From: Rahnella variigena
Lineage (GTDB): Bacteria; Pseudomonadota; Gammaproteobacteria; Enterobacterales; Enterobacteriaceae
Direction: 5' to 3'
DNA: 64,000 nt
Assembly (NCBI RefSeq): GCF_003610915.1
Contig: NZ_NSDJ01000001.1
Coordinates: 2,294,001 to 2,358,000 of the forward strand
Positions 1 through 6,814 of this stretch are shown here, piece by piece (position 1 is the first letter of the stretch; each line of letters begins with the position of its first letter). A model generated the notes under the pieces. That model did no database searches, was not told where the DNA came from, and saw only the letters and a list, made by a program, of their open reading frames with translations. The position numbers and the translations under genes are program-made.

Positions 1-513
1 GGAGATCTCGCCGACCGCGGGCCTGACAGTGTGGGATGCCTGAGACTGTTGAATGAGTCCTGGTTTTCCTGTGTCCGGGGCAATCATGAACAAATGGCTA
101 TTGATGCAGTGAATGAAGAAAATATCCCCCGCTGGCTGCGCAACGGTGGCGACTGGTTTTATGCACTGGAAGGCGACAAACAGGAGGAAGCAAAATCACT
201 TATTCTTCAGGCTGATAAGTTGCCACACGTTCTTGAACTGACCACCCGTGAAGGCAAGCTTATTGTGGTCGCTCACGCAGATTATATTTCCGATGATTAT
301 GTTTTCGGCAAGCCTCTGGATGGGTATGAGATTATCTGGAACCGGGATCGCGTTAACTTCGCTCTGGCAGGGCGTTACAAACCCATTTCCGGTGCTGACG
401 AGTTCTATTTCGGCCATACGCCGGTGGAATCCGCGATGCAGTTTGCTAATCAGTTTTACATTGATACCGGTGCGGTTTTTGACGGCTATCTGACGCTGCG
501 TCAGTTGCAATAA
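1..513 (+). CDS. Serine/threonine protein phosphatase, PphA/PphB (PrpA/PrpB) type, 5' end missing
   Basis: The reading frame is already open at base 1 and lacks its start, so this is the C-terminal part of a PPP-family metallophosphatase. Visible metal-binding motifs are GDLADRGPDS at the very start and RGNHEQMA, followed by VVAHADY and a late FGHTP, in the order found in the lambda-type phosphatases PphA and PphB of E. coli. These cytoplasmic enzymes remove phosphate from Ser/Thr/Tyr and are linked to the response to misfolded proteins. The first metal motif (GDIHG) must lie upstream of the window. Similarity is mixed between PphA and PphB, so no symbol is given. The next gene, deoR, starts 85 bp downstream on the same strand. 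Confidence 0.88.
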   Translation, partial: GDLADRGPDSVGCLRLLNESWFSCVRGNHEQMAIDAVNEENIPRWLRNGGDWFYALEGDKQEEAKSLILQADKLPHVLELTTREGKLIVVAHADYISDDYVFGKPLDGYEIIWNRDRVNFALAGRYKPISGADEFYFGHTPVESAMQFANQFYIDTGAVFDGYLTLRQLQ

Positions 514-598
514 ATTGAGGCGTTGCAGGGGTTTGCGGTGAGTGCCGGGCAACGGTATAGTGAGCGGCTGCGAAACGGTAAGGGCGTGAGATAACATC

Positions 599-1363
599 AT
601 GGAAAGTAAGCGTGAAGACAGGATCCAGCGTCTGTTACTGGCTTTAAAAAAAACCGACAAAATTCATCTGAAAGAAGCGTCGTTGCTGCTCGATGTTTCC
701 GAAATGACGATCCGCCGTGACCTGAATTCCGCCCCCGCTCCGGTCATTTTGCTGGGCGGTTACATCGTTATGGATCCCAAAAATAGCCCGGCCACGCATT
801 ATTTTGTCAGTGAACAGAAAATGCGGCAGATAGAAGAAAAGCGACGACTTGCTTCGCGTGCTGCCAGCCTCATCCAGAATAACGATACTGTATTTTTCGA
901 TTGCGGCACGACTATGCCTTATGTGATTGAAAAAATTGCCGAAGACTGTGTATTTACCGCTATTTGCTATTCCCTGAATACGTTTCTGGCGTTGCAGGAA
1001 AAACCGCACTGCGAGGTTATTTTGTGCGGCGGAGCGTTCAAATCCAGCAACAGTATCTTCACGCCGATAGGACGCAGCAGTGAACTGGATTTTATCCGGC
1101 CCTCGAAAGCGTTCATTTCCGCAGCCGGTGTGAGCATTGAGCATGGCGTGACGTGCTTCAACTTTGATGAGCTGCTGATGAAACATCAGGCTATTGAACG
1201 TTCTGCGCAAAGCATTCTGGTGGCTGACAGCAGCAAGTTCGATCAGGTGCGACCGGCTGCAATCGCACCTCTTGCCCGTTTTAATGTGGTGGTCAGCGAC
1301 GCTGAGCCACCACAGGCTTATATCGATTTTTGCGACCAGTCTGACATCCCGTTGCTGGTTTAA
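599..1363 (+). CDS. deoR: DeoR, repressor of deoxyribonucleoside catabolism genes
   Basis: Codes for 254 residues, about the length of E. coli DeoR (252). The N-terminus carries the DeoR-type helix-turn-helix (SEMTIRRDLN near residues 34-43), and the rest is the sugar-phosphate sensor domain with FDCGTT and the CYSLNTFLAL and KPHCEVILCGG blocks that are near-identical to E. coli DeoR. The family member binds operators of deo and nupG genes and is released by deoxyribose-5-phosphate. The gene converges on sbmC with only 4 bp between stop codons and no terminator between them, so the two transcripts probably overlap. In E. coli deoR sits beside dacC; that neighbour is not here. Confidence 0.93.
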   Translation: MESKREDRIQRLLLALKKTDKIHLKEASLLLDVSEMTIRRDLNSAPAPVILLGGYIVMDPKNSPATHYFVSEQKMRQIEEKRRLASRAASLIQNNDTVFFDCGTTMPYVIEKIAEDCVFTAICYSLNTFLALQEKPHCEVILCGGAFKSSNSIFTPIGRSSELDFIRPSKAFISAAGVSIEHGVTCFNFDELLMKHQAIERSAQSILVADSSKFDQVRPAAIAPLARFNVVVSDAEPPQAYIDFCDQSDIPLLV

Positions 1364-1367
1364 GCAT

Positions 1368-1844
1368 CTAACGTATCGGCGGGATTTTCTCCACCGACTG
1401 ATACAGCACCACTTCCCAGATGCCATTTTTTGAGCCATCACTGAGATAGTGCTCAAAACAGGCCTTACCATCCGGACGGTAATGACTGCTGGCGAGCAGC
1501 TGGCTGTAAAACTCACGCCAGGCTTTCTCGAAATTCTCATCTGTTATCGTGGTGTGGTATGCCGCATAAGTGCCACCGGGCAGCGTTTGCAACGTCAACC
1601 CTTCGGCATCATCAAGAATAAAGTTATCCGCAACGCACACCGAAGGATCAGCACGCAAAGCTTCCGCAGGCGTTGTATCCGGGTTATCGTGAAACCACGT
1701 CAGCCATTCTTTTTGCGGCTGATGGTGCCGTGCAACCCATTTTGTCAGGTGCTGAAAGCCGTGATGGATTGACTCCTTATAAGGGCCAACAACCCGGTAG
1801 CTCACCAGCTTTTTCGCCGGTCTTTCTACGATTAGTAATGCCAC
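1368..1844 (-). CDS. sbmC: SbmC/GyrI-type DNA gyrase inhibitor
   Basis: A 158-residue protein similar to E. coli SbmC (157 residues) over its whole length, including the central blocks NPDTTPAEALR, the gly-rich GGTYAAYH and CFEHYLSDGS. The fold is the AraC effector-binding (GyrI-like) domain without a DNA-binding part. In E. coli it shields gyrase from toxins such as microcin B17 and CcdB and is SOS-induced. Here I see no CTG-N10-CAG LexA box in the 176 bp upstream, so SOS control is not supported by the sequence. Convergent with deoR, divergent from ylaC. Confidence 0.85.
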   Translation of the reverse strand: MALLIVERPAKKLVSYRVVGPYKESIHHGFQHLTKWVARHHQPQKEWLTWFHDNPDTTPAEALRADPSVCVADNFILDDAEGLTLQTLPGGTYAAYHTTITDENFEKAWREFYSQLLASSHYRPDGKACFEHYLSDGSKNGIWEVVLYQSVEKIPPIR

Positions 1845-1907
1845 GATGATCTCCTTTTATCTGACATGCAGAGAGTGGGTTCCTTTTGGGATGACGCAAA
1901 TGCCAAA

Positions 1908-1961
1908 CTATAACAGTTTGCCGTTTAACTCCCGGCAACTGCTCTACGCGCTATAACAGTT
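1908..1961. repeat. 11-bp direct repeat in the sbmC/ylaC promoter region
   Basis: CTATAACAGTT occurs twice, at 1908-1918 and 1951-1961, 43 bp apart start to start, between the divergent sbmC and ylaC genes. The spacing is about four helical turns. This looks like a pair of protein-binding sites, but I cannot name the regulator. Confidence 0.5.
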
Positions 1962-2020
1962 GTCATGATAAAATTCACCTATCAGATTGCATTATAGTCG
2001 TGACGCAATGAGGAAATGAG

Positions 2021-2530
2021 ATGGACGTAATCAAAAGTGTATTAAACAGTGAAATTGATCGTATCAACCATCAGGAAGGGCGCGACGGGAAACCACGCAT
2101 TAACGCAGAATTTTTTGTGAATCACCCCTGGTTATGTCTGGCCATGCTGGTGGGGTATATCGCTGTGGGCATCGTGATGTACGTTTCACCTTACATGGGC
2201 ATCGGTTGGTTCATCGGGTTCACCGCGTTTCTGGTCTTCATGTCGGCAATGTTACTGCTGGAAATCAAACCGGTTTATCGCTATGAAGATATCGGCGTGC
2301 TGGACTTACGCGTCTGCTACAACGGTGAATGGTATTTCAGCCGAGAATTATCTTCGGATGCCGTGCAACAAATCCTCAGTTCCGACAGCGTAAGCGCACG
2401 GATCAAAAATCGCATTCAGTCGATCGTCAGCCATAAAGGTTTTGTCGATTTTTACGATGTGTACGATCTGGCTCGTCTCGAACAACAACAGTTGCCGGAT
2501 CCCACCGGAACAGCACAGTTAGCTCATTAA
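2021..2530 (+). CDS. ylaC: YlaC family inner-membrane protein
   Basis: A 169-residue protein with an N-terminal cytoplasmic stretch, two hydrophobic segments near residues 36-56 and 62-82, and a soluble C-terminal half. The signature YRYEDIGVLDLRVCYNGEWY is nearly the same as in E. coli YlaC. The function is not established for the family. The start ATG is preceded by GAGGAAATGAG with suitable spacing. Divergent from sbmC; the following small gene at 2659 is 128 bp downstream with no obvious terminator between. Confidence 0.85.
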   Translation: MDVIKSVLNSEIDRINHQEGRDGKPRINAEFFVNHPWLCLAMLVGYIAVGIVMYVSPYMGIGWFIGFTAFLVFMSAMLLLEIKPVYRYEDIGVLDLRVCYNGEWYFSRELSSDAVQQILSSDSVSARIKNRIQSIVSHKGFVDFYDVYDLARLEQQQLPDPTGTAQLAH

Positions 2531-2658
2531 TTCCGCGTGTAAACATGGCCACAGGCCATGACGTTACCCTGCATGCTCTGATAAAATAGCGGCTGGGCAT
2601 CATTTTCGTGAATGAATCCGACAAGCGAAAAAGATGTTGAGCCGTGACAGGAGCGACT

Positions 2659-2934
2659 GTGGAACGTATCAAACTGACTATTCATCATCTGCACAAAATC
2701 ATTTCGGGCGAGAAACAAGATGCTCAGGCGACCGCACGCATTTATGCCGGGGACGAATTGCTGCTGACTGAAACGATGACCGGGCAGGCGACGCATTTTG
2801 ATCGCTTCATTAAAGCTGAATGTGATAATGGCAAACCTTTACGCGTTGAATGGGACAGCGACGGCAGCGCTGAAATGTCAGTTTCCCGCGCCGAAGTATG
2901 CCCCTGCTGTGGCGGTGATGCCTTACACGGTTGA
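2659..2934 (+). CDS. Unrecognised small protein with a CPCCGG motif
   Basis: About 91 residues. I choose the GTG at 2659 because AGGAG lies 5 bases upstream (2649-2653); an in-frame GTG at 2644 has no such site. The product begins MERIKLTIHHLHKI, has no signal peptide or membrane segment, and ends with the cysteine cluster CPCCGG a few residues before the stop, which could bind a metal. I do not recognise a family. The next gene starts 48 bp downstream on the same strand, so the two may be co-transcribed. Confidence 0.6.
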   Translation: MERIKLTIHHLHKIISGEKQDAQATARIYAGDELLLTETMTGQATHFDRFIKAECDNGKPLRVEWDSDGSAEMSVSRAEVCPCCGGDALHG

Positions 2935-2982
2935 TTTTACCTGGCACTGTCCGCATGTAGAGTTAAAGCCGAACAGAGGTGC

Positions 2983-3246
2983 ATGATGAAATTTATCAAC
3001 AATGAATTTGAATACCGTAAATGGATTATGGATGAAATATTCCAGGCGAGTGCGGTAGGCGAGACCTCTGAGTTTGCCGATCAGGAAGTGGATGACTTTA
3101 TCTTTGATGCGCGCCCGGTGGCTTATCCGTGTGTAGCTGTCATGATCCAGACGCCGGGAGAGCCGGGCGTCTGTGAGCCGCGCTTCTTTTACAAAGAGCA
3201 AATCTTTGAGTGGGCGCATAAAATGGGATTTGGTTTCGACAGCTGA
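2983..3246 (+). CDS. Unrecognised 87-residue protein, paralogue of the gene at 4906
   Basis: Starts with two ATG codons in a row (2983 and 2986); an AGAGG lies about 6 bases before the first. No signal peptide or membrane segment. It aligns end to end with the product of 4906-5166: both begin with M-x-FI-x-N-x-x-(F/Y)EYR, then share D-x-E-x-DDF-(I/L)F-x-x-RP-x-x-YPC, and finish FFY-x-x-x-I-x-EWA-x-x-MG. No function known to me. A hairpin terminator follows at 3268. Confidence 0.72.
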   Translation: MMKFINNEFEYRKWIMDEIFQASAVGETSEFADQEVDDFIFDARPVAYPCVAVMIQTPGEPGVCEPRFFYKEQIFEWAHKMGFGFDS

Positions 3247-3267
3247 AGACTGTGGGATATTCATGCG

Positions 3268-3294
3268 AAAACCCTGAGCGGGACTCAGGGCTTC
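3268..3294. terminator. Bidirectional terminator between the 2983 gene and yccJ
   Basis: CCCTGAG (3272-3278) and CTCAGGG (3284-3290) form a 7-bp stem with a 5-base loop. On the minus strand it is followed by TTTTCG, on the plus strand by CTTCCTGTT, so the minus direction (yccJ) is the stronger terminator. Confidence 0.6.
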
Positions 3295-3334
3295 CTGTTA
3301 CCGGTATACTCTTACCAGTATAGGCCTGACGTAA

Positions 3335-3547
3335 TCAGACGTTTTTCCGGTCGATTTTCTCTTCGCCCCAGAACAGATAGTCGTCCTTGGTTTTAGCGAA
3401 GGCGATAGGCAGAACCTCATCGTTTCCTTCTTCCCAAATTTTCTGCGCCAGCTTCTCGTCGTTTTTAGCCAGTTCGAAAATAGCCTCAGCGATTTCGTGA
3501 GACGTTTCACGGGTATTTGCCCAGGCTTTGATGTTTGACGTCGTCAT
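3335..3547 (-). CDS. yccJ: YccJ family protein
   Basis: A 70-residue protein very similar to E. coli YccJ (75 residues): the shared blocks are [28 protein letters not shown] and the C-terminus [12 protein letters not shown]. The family function is unknown; in E. coli the gene precedes wrbA, an NAD(P)H:quinone oxidoreductase of the stationary phase. wrbA is absent here. The start ATG has GGAGAACC upstream. The gene stands alone, flanked by a terminator at 3268 and a 211-bp upstream region shared with the small plus-strand gene at 3759. Confidence 0.88.
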   Translation of the reverse strand: MTTSNIKAWANTRETSHEIAEAIFELAKNDEKLAQKIWEEGNDEVLPIAFAKTKDDYLFWGEEKIDRKNV

Positions 3548-3758
3548 CCGGTTCTCCTCGTATTTTTCAGCAAAAAGTGTCTCCGTGACACCGTTATATT
3601 CACTATAACTATGGTTTCCGAAAGGTGTTTATGCAAATCCTGCGGGTTTTTGTGGCGTGTCTGTAGCCTTAAGCACGCCTTCAGGGCACAAAAAAACCGG
3701 CATCAACCGAGGCGGGTCGTTATACTTAGGCCGATTTCGAACAATTAAGGTGATGAGA

Positions 3759-3890
3759 ATGAGCGACGATATTTTTGATTTTGACATTGATGCTGCACTG
3801 GAAACCGCTGAAGTCAAAGCGGCTGAAAAAGCAGCGGAAGTGCCTGAAGCCGTTCAGGACGAAAGTGACTGCGAAGGTTGCAAAATCTGA
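3759..3890 (+). CDS. Small acidic protein of 43 residues ending in a CEGC motif
   Basis: The ATG at 3759 has AAGG eight bases upstream; the ATG at 3753 in the same frame is too close to that site. The product starts MSDDIFDFDID, has an Ala/Glu-rich middle that probably forms a helix, and ends DCEGCKI. It has no signal peptide and is strongly acidic. I do not recognise the family. A strong terminator follows 25 bp after the stop, which supports a real short transcription unit. Confidence 0.6.
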   Translation: MSDDIFDFDIDAALETAEVKAAEKAAEVPEAVQDESDCEGCKI

Positions 3891-3915
3891 TTTTGTACAA
3901 CTATGCAGCAAACAG

Positions 3916-3938
3916 AAAACCGCTTCGGCGGTTTTTTT
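3916..3938 (+). terminator. Rho-independent terminator after the 43-residue gene
   Basis: ACCGC TTCG GCGGT (3919-3932) forms a stable stem with a UUCG tetraloop followed by a run of seven T. Confidence 0.85.
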
Positions 3939-4141
3939 GTATCTGTCATTTCTTTCTCTTTGCCGATTTTTTGCTGAATATCCTTTGCTGACATAGCGTT
4001 GCAACCGGTTATCCGCAGTGGCGTTTTGACGCAAATGTAAGGGTAGCGTTAAGGCATTTTTTTTGGGATAAATTCCTATAGAACAGGAAGATAGCTGGCG
4101 GTACTTTGTCACCACCTGATAAGCAGGTCGTGAGGTTCTCA

Positions 4142-4483
4142 ATGAAAAAATTGATTTTAGTTCTCGCCGTTTTGCTAACTTTGCCAGCTATCGCACAGGC
4201 AGACGTCGAGCTCGGAGTTAATATGCCTGGCCTGTCACTGCACATCGGCGATCGTGACAACCGCGGGTACTACTGGGATGGAGGTGACTGGCGTCCGCCA
4301 GGCTGGTGGGATCATCATTATCGTGATGAAGGGCGTGGTCACTGGGTGTATTACGAGCCAGCTCCGCCGCCGCCGCCGCATTACTGGCATCACGAGCACT
4401 GGCATGAAGGCCCTCCACCAGGCTACTGGCGCGATGGTCCTCCGGGGCACTGGCGCGAAGGTCCGCCTCCGGGACGCTGGTAA
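4142..4483 (+). CDS. Secreted DUF2502-family protein with a Pro/His/Trp-rich tail
   Basis: 113 residues from the ATG at 4142, chosen because GAGG sits 6 bases upstream and the signal peptide starts there; an upstream GTG at 4106 would bury it. The signal peptide is about 20 residues, with cleavage predicted after AIAQA. The mature start contains LSLHIGDRDNRGYYWDGGDWR, matching E. coli YpeC and relatives of DUF2502. The second half is low-complexity, with stretches such as PPPPP and HHEHWHEGPPPGYW, and a repeated G-P-P-x-x-W-R unit at the end. It is likely periplasmic or outer-surface and may bind metal through its many histidines; the function is unknown. The gene stands alone. Confidence 0.8.
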   Translation: MKKLILVLAVLLTLPAIAQADVELGVNMPGLSLHIGDRDNRGYYWDGGDWRPPGWWDHHYRDEGRGHWVYYEPAPPPPPHYWHHEHWHEGPPPGYWRDGPPGHWREGPPPGRW

Positions 4484-4905
4484 CAGGTATCAGACAGTCA
4501 GGTTAACGCAGTAAAACAAATTTAGGGAACAGGGTTGGCAGTGGCGATGCGAAGGCATCCCCAATGTCAGTTCTGTTCCTCTCACTTCTTCTCGCAATTC
4601 TCCTCTTTTTATTGAAATGTTTCTTCTGAATTAATCACGTCATTAATAATAAAATTTAATCTATTTGTTTAAATTATATTTAATTTAAAAATCCTGCTAT
4701 TTAATAACTAAATGTTCATGAAATGAATTTTTCAGAGTAATTGCTGCTTGCCAAAGGCCACTGATATGTTAATTTCTTGTTATATGAAATCAGCAATGGA
4801 TGGCTCGAACGCGACGCGTGCCTGATGTCATAGCTGCACTTGATAACTGCACTTTAGGGAGAATTTTTTCAGGTACGCAATAGGTCTTTTACCGAGATTA
4901 TCCCT
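4484..4905. other. 422-bp intergenic region, AT-rich, with one long hairpin
   Basis: No credible reading frame. The first part holds a long imperfect hairpin (4526-4579), described separately. From about 4590 to 4760 the DNA is very AT-rich (runs such as TTTAAATTATATTTAATTTAAAA), as seen in H-NS-bound promoter regions. The last 60 bp lead into the gene at 4906 and contain TTAGGGAG without a clear ribosome-binding site next to the start. Confidence 0.6.
4526..4579. repeat. Long imperfect hairpin after the DUF2502 gene
   Basis: GGAACAG (4526-4532) pairs with CTGTTCC (4573-4579), the next six bases pair with G-U wobbles, CAGTGG pairs with CCAATG with one mismatch, and the inner stem is GATGC/GCATC around a GAAG loop. 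The whole 54-base unit folds into one rod of about 24 pairs. It has no run of T directly after it, so it is not a classic terminator. Confidence 0.6.
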
Positions 4906-5166
4906 ATGCAATTTATTAAAAATGATTATGAGTACCGGGTCTGGATGCTGAATGCCTATTTTTATCAAGATGATATGGAGGGGGATAAACTGCTGACCGA
5001 TGAGGAAATGGATGATTTTCTCTTTGAATACCGGCCACAGGAATATCCATGTTTAGGCTCAGTAACCCCGTCGAAAGAAAGCTCGCTGGAACTGGATATC
5101 ACTTTCTTTTACCGGGATCATATCAGTGAATGGGCAAAATCGATGGGGCTGATAAATACCAAGTAA
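4906..5166 (+). CDS. Unrecognised 86-residue protein, paralogue of the gene at 2983
   Basis: Aligns with the product of 2983-3246 without large gaps; shared residues include the N-terminal FI-x-N and EYR, a central DDF-x-F then RP then YPC, and the C-terminal FFY ... EWA ... MG. There is no signal peptide or membrane segment. The gene is preceded by a long AT-rich region and followed by a terminator, so it is expressed alone if at all. No function known to me. The weak ribosome-binding context (CCGAGATTATCCCT before the ATG) hints at low or controlled translation. Confidence 0.7.
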   Translation: MQFIKNDYEYRVWMLNAYFYQDDMEGDKLLTDEEMDDFLFEYRPQEYPCLGSVTPSKESSLELDITFFYRDHISEWAKSMGLINTK

Positions 5167-5203
5167 TACTTTTGCTAAGCACTTATTTTCTTTGTGAATA
5201 ATG

Positions 5204-5228
5204 AAAAGCGCCGTCTGGCGCTTTTTGC
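5204..5228. terminator. Bidirectional terminator between the 4906 gene and the usp gene
   Basis: AAAAGCGCC (5204-5212), loop GTCT, GGCGCTTTTT (5217-5226). Stem of 9 pairs with A and T tracts on both sides, so it can stop transcription in both directions. Confidence 0.85.
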
Positions 5229-5256
5229 TTTTATAACGATGAGTTAATCATTACAA

Positions 5257-5298
5257 GTTTCTAACTACAGGTTTCTAACTATAGGTTTATAACTACAG
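5257..5298. repeat. Three tandem copies of a 14-bp repeat
   Basis: GTTTCTAACTACAG (5257-5270), GTTTCTAACTATAG (5271-5284) and GTTTATAACTACAG (5285-5298) follow one another without gaps and end 2 bp from the stop codon of the usp gene. Copies 2 and 3 each differ from copy 1 by one base. Confidence 0.9.
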
Positions 5299-5300
5299 GC

Positions 5301-5747
5301 TTAATTGCCCCGGACTTCAACCAGCACCGGGCAGGGCGAACCTTCGATCACGTCGGCGCTGACCGAGCCTTTCATCATGCGACCAAAAGCGGAAAGCTGG
5401 CGGTGGCCGATAACAATCACGGAAGCATTGATCCTTGCGGCCTCTGCCACCAGCGCTTCACCCGCAGGCCCGACAATCAGATTACCTTTGGCACGGATAC
5501 CCGCCTGCTTTAGCGTTGCCATGGCCTGACCAACGACAGCCCGGGCGGTGTTTTGCTCTGCTTCTGCCGGCGGATAATCAACAATTTCACCTGGTTCATC
5601 TCCGTTGTCTTCCAGAGCATAAGACTCATCAATACAACAGGTAACATAAACGGTAGAAGGCTGGCCTTTAGCCAGCTGACAGGCAAGATTTGTGACAAAA
5701 GGCGACTGCTTTGATCCGTCCACAGCTAACAAAATGACATCAAACAC
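5301..5747 (-). CDS. Universal stress protein, UspA family
   Basis: 148 residues from the GTG at 5747, chosen because AAAGGAG lies 5 bases upstream; an ATG six codons earlier overlaps that ribosome-binding site. The product starts FDVILLAVDGS, the first strand and ATP-contacting Asp of the Usp fold, and ends with VIVIGHRQLSAFGRMMKGSVS, close to the G-2x-G-9x-G(S/T) nucleotide-binding motif. Single-domain Usp proteins act in the cytoplasm in stress survival. It lies 29 bp downstream of the IclR-type gene and is probably co-transcribed with it, so its expression may follow that regulator. Confidence 0.88.
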   Translation of the reverse strand: MFDVILLAVDGSKQSPFVTNLACQLAKGQPSTVYVTCCIDESYALEDNGDEPGEIVDYPPAEAEQNTARAVVGQAMATLKQAGIRAKGNLIVGPAGEALVAEAARINASVIVIGHRQLSAFGRMMKGSVSADVIEGSPCPVLVEVRGN

Positions 5748-5776
5748 GGGAACTCCTTTATACATTTTTAGCGCTG

Positions 5777-6559
5777 TTATTTGTTCTCTCCCAGCTTGCC
5801 GATTTCACCAATCAGGGCGGTTTTGCACTCCAGCAAGGCTTCGCGGATTTGTGCTTCTTTGGCTACGCGTCGGGCCGTCGGGAAAAGTACGGAGACGGAA
5901 TACCGCCCCAGAATGGTATCTATTGCCACGGCAAGGGTGGTGACGCCGCTGACCGTTTCGCCTTCTTCCATCGCGATTCCGCTTTCACGCACAGCGGCAA
6001 CTCTTTCCAGCAGGGAATCAAATGTGCGTACAGTATTTTCGGTTGCCGGTTCCAGAACCTCGCCCACCAGAATGCGGATTTCTTCATCCGTTTTCAGCGA
6101 CAGCAGGGCGCGGCCGCCGGACGTGCTGTATATCGGCAGATTCAAACCGACCCGGGGAACGACGCGTAATTCCCGCTCAGCCACGATGCTGTGAATATTG
6201 GCAATCTGGCGCCCACTCGCACGCCCAAGTGAAACAGTTTCCTGCGTGATATCGCAAAGCTGACGCAGGAAAGGGGAGGCGATGGCAATCACATCAGTAT
6301 GCACGGTGGAAACCAGTTTCAGCAGCGTCGGGCCTAAACGCACGCCACCGCTGCCTTCTGAGCGCACTAAACCTTCTTCGGCCAGCGCTGCGACGATGCG
6401 TTGTACGGTCGAACGGGGCAGGTCTACCTCATTGGCAATTGCGCCAAGACTCATGCCCTGCGGGTGTTTTCCCAGTGCATTGAGAATGGTCGCTGCGCGC
6501 GAAATAACCTGGATCCCACTGCTGCGTTCTTCGTCTGCCGGAATGTCCTGAGCCATCAT
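5777..6559 (-). CDS. IclR-family transcriptional regulator
   Basis: 260 residues. The winged helix-turn-helix occupies about residues 18-75 (MSLGAIANEVDLPRSTVQRIVAAL), followed by the IclR effector-binding domain with LGRASGRQIANIHSI and the late SVLFPTARRV. Two in-frame ATG codons (6559 and 6556) follow AAGGAAAA. Regulators of this family usually bind their own promoter and a divergent operon; here the divergent neighbours are an efflux pump and its adaptor starting 255 bp away, which are the likely targets. The effector is unknown; an aromatic acid would be typical but cannot be read from the sequence. Confidence 0.9.
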   Translation of the reverse strand: MMAQDIPADEERSSGIQVISRAATILNALGKHPQGMSLGAIANEVDLPRSTVQRIVAALAEEGLVRSEGSGGVRLGPTLLKLVSTVHTDVIAIASPFLRQLCDITQETVSLGRASGRQIANIHSIVAERELRVVPRVGLNLPIYSTSGGRALLSLKTDEEIRILVGEVLEPATENTVRTFDSLLERVAAVRESGIAMEEGETVSGVTTLAVAIDTILGRYSVSVLFPTARRVAKEAQIREALLECKTALIGEIGKLGENK

Positions 6560-6649
6560 TTTTCCTTTTCACCCACCGGTGATCCCAATCTGGATCCTGA
6601 GTGGTCAATGTAATAGCTCATCAGATGAAAAACAATTTTTAATCACATT

Positions 6650-6706
6650 GCAATACACTGCACCGTATTATAGTATTTCTACTTGTATCGCAATGTGGTG
6701 CATTGC
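6650..6706. promoter_or_regulatory. Paired GCAAT-N5-GCA sites between the IclR gene and the efflux operon
   Basis: GCAATACACTGCA (6650-6662) and GCAATGTGGTGCA (6690-6702) are direct repeats starting exactly 40 bp apart. The second lies inside an inverted repeat, GCAATG-N5-CATTGC (6690-6706). Position between divergent iclR-type and efflux genes suggests the regulator's operator; the assignment is inference. Confidence 0.55.
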
Positions 6707-6814
6707 ATCGAAATATATGTGATCCACCCGATGTTTGAACCTCATACGGTACAAAACCTGCCTTTTCCTCTCACCGCACCCATAAAGCGGTGAAGTTAAC
6801 GAGTTGATGAATCT

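Noticed and set aside
644..1540. 298-codon open frame on the minus strand across deoR
   Set aside because: It is antisense to deoR and the sbmC end, both of which match known families over their full length; its product has no recognisable domain.
4106..4141. Upstream GTG start for the DUF2502 gene
   Set aside because: It would place 12 residues before a clear signal peptide, and the ATG at 4142 has GAGG at proper distance.
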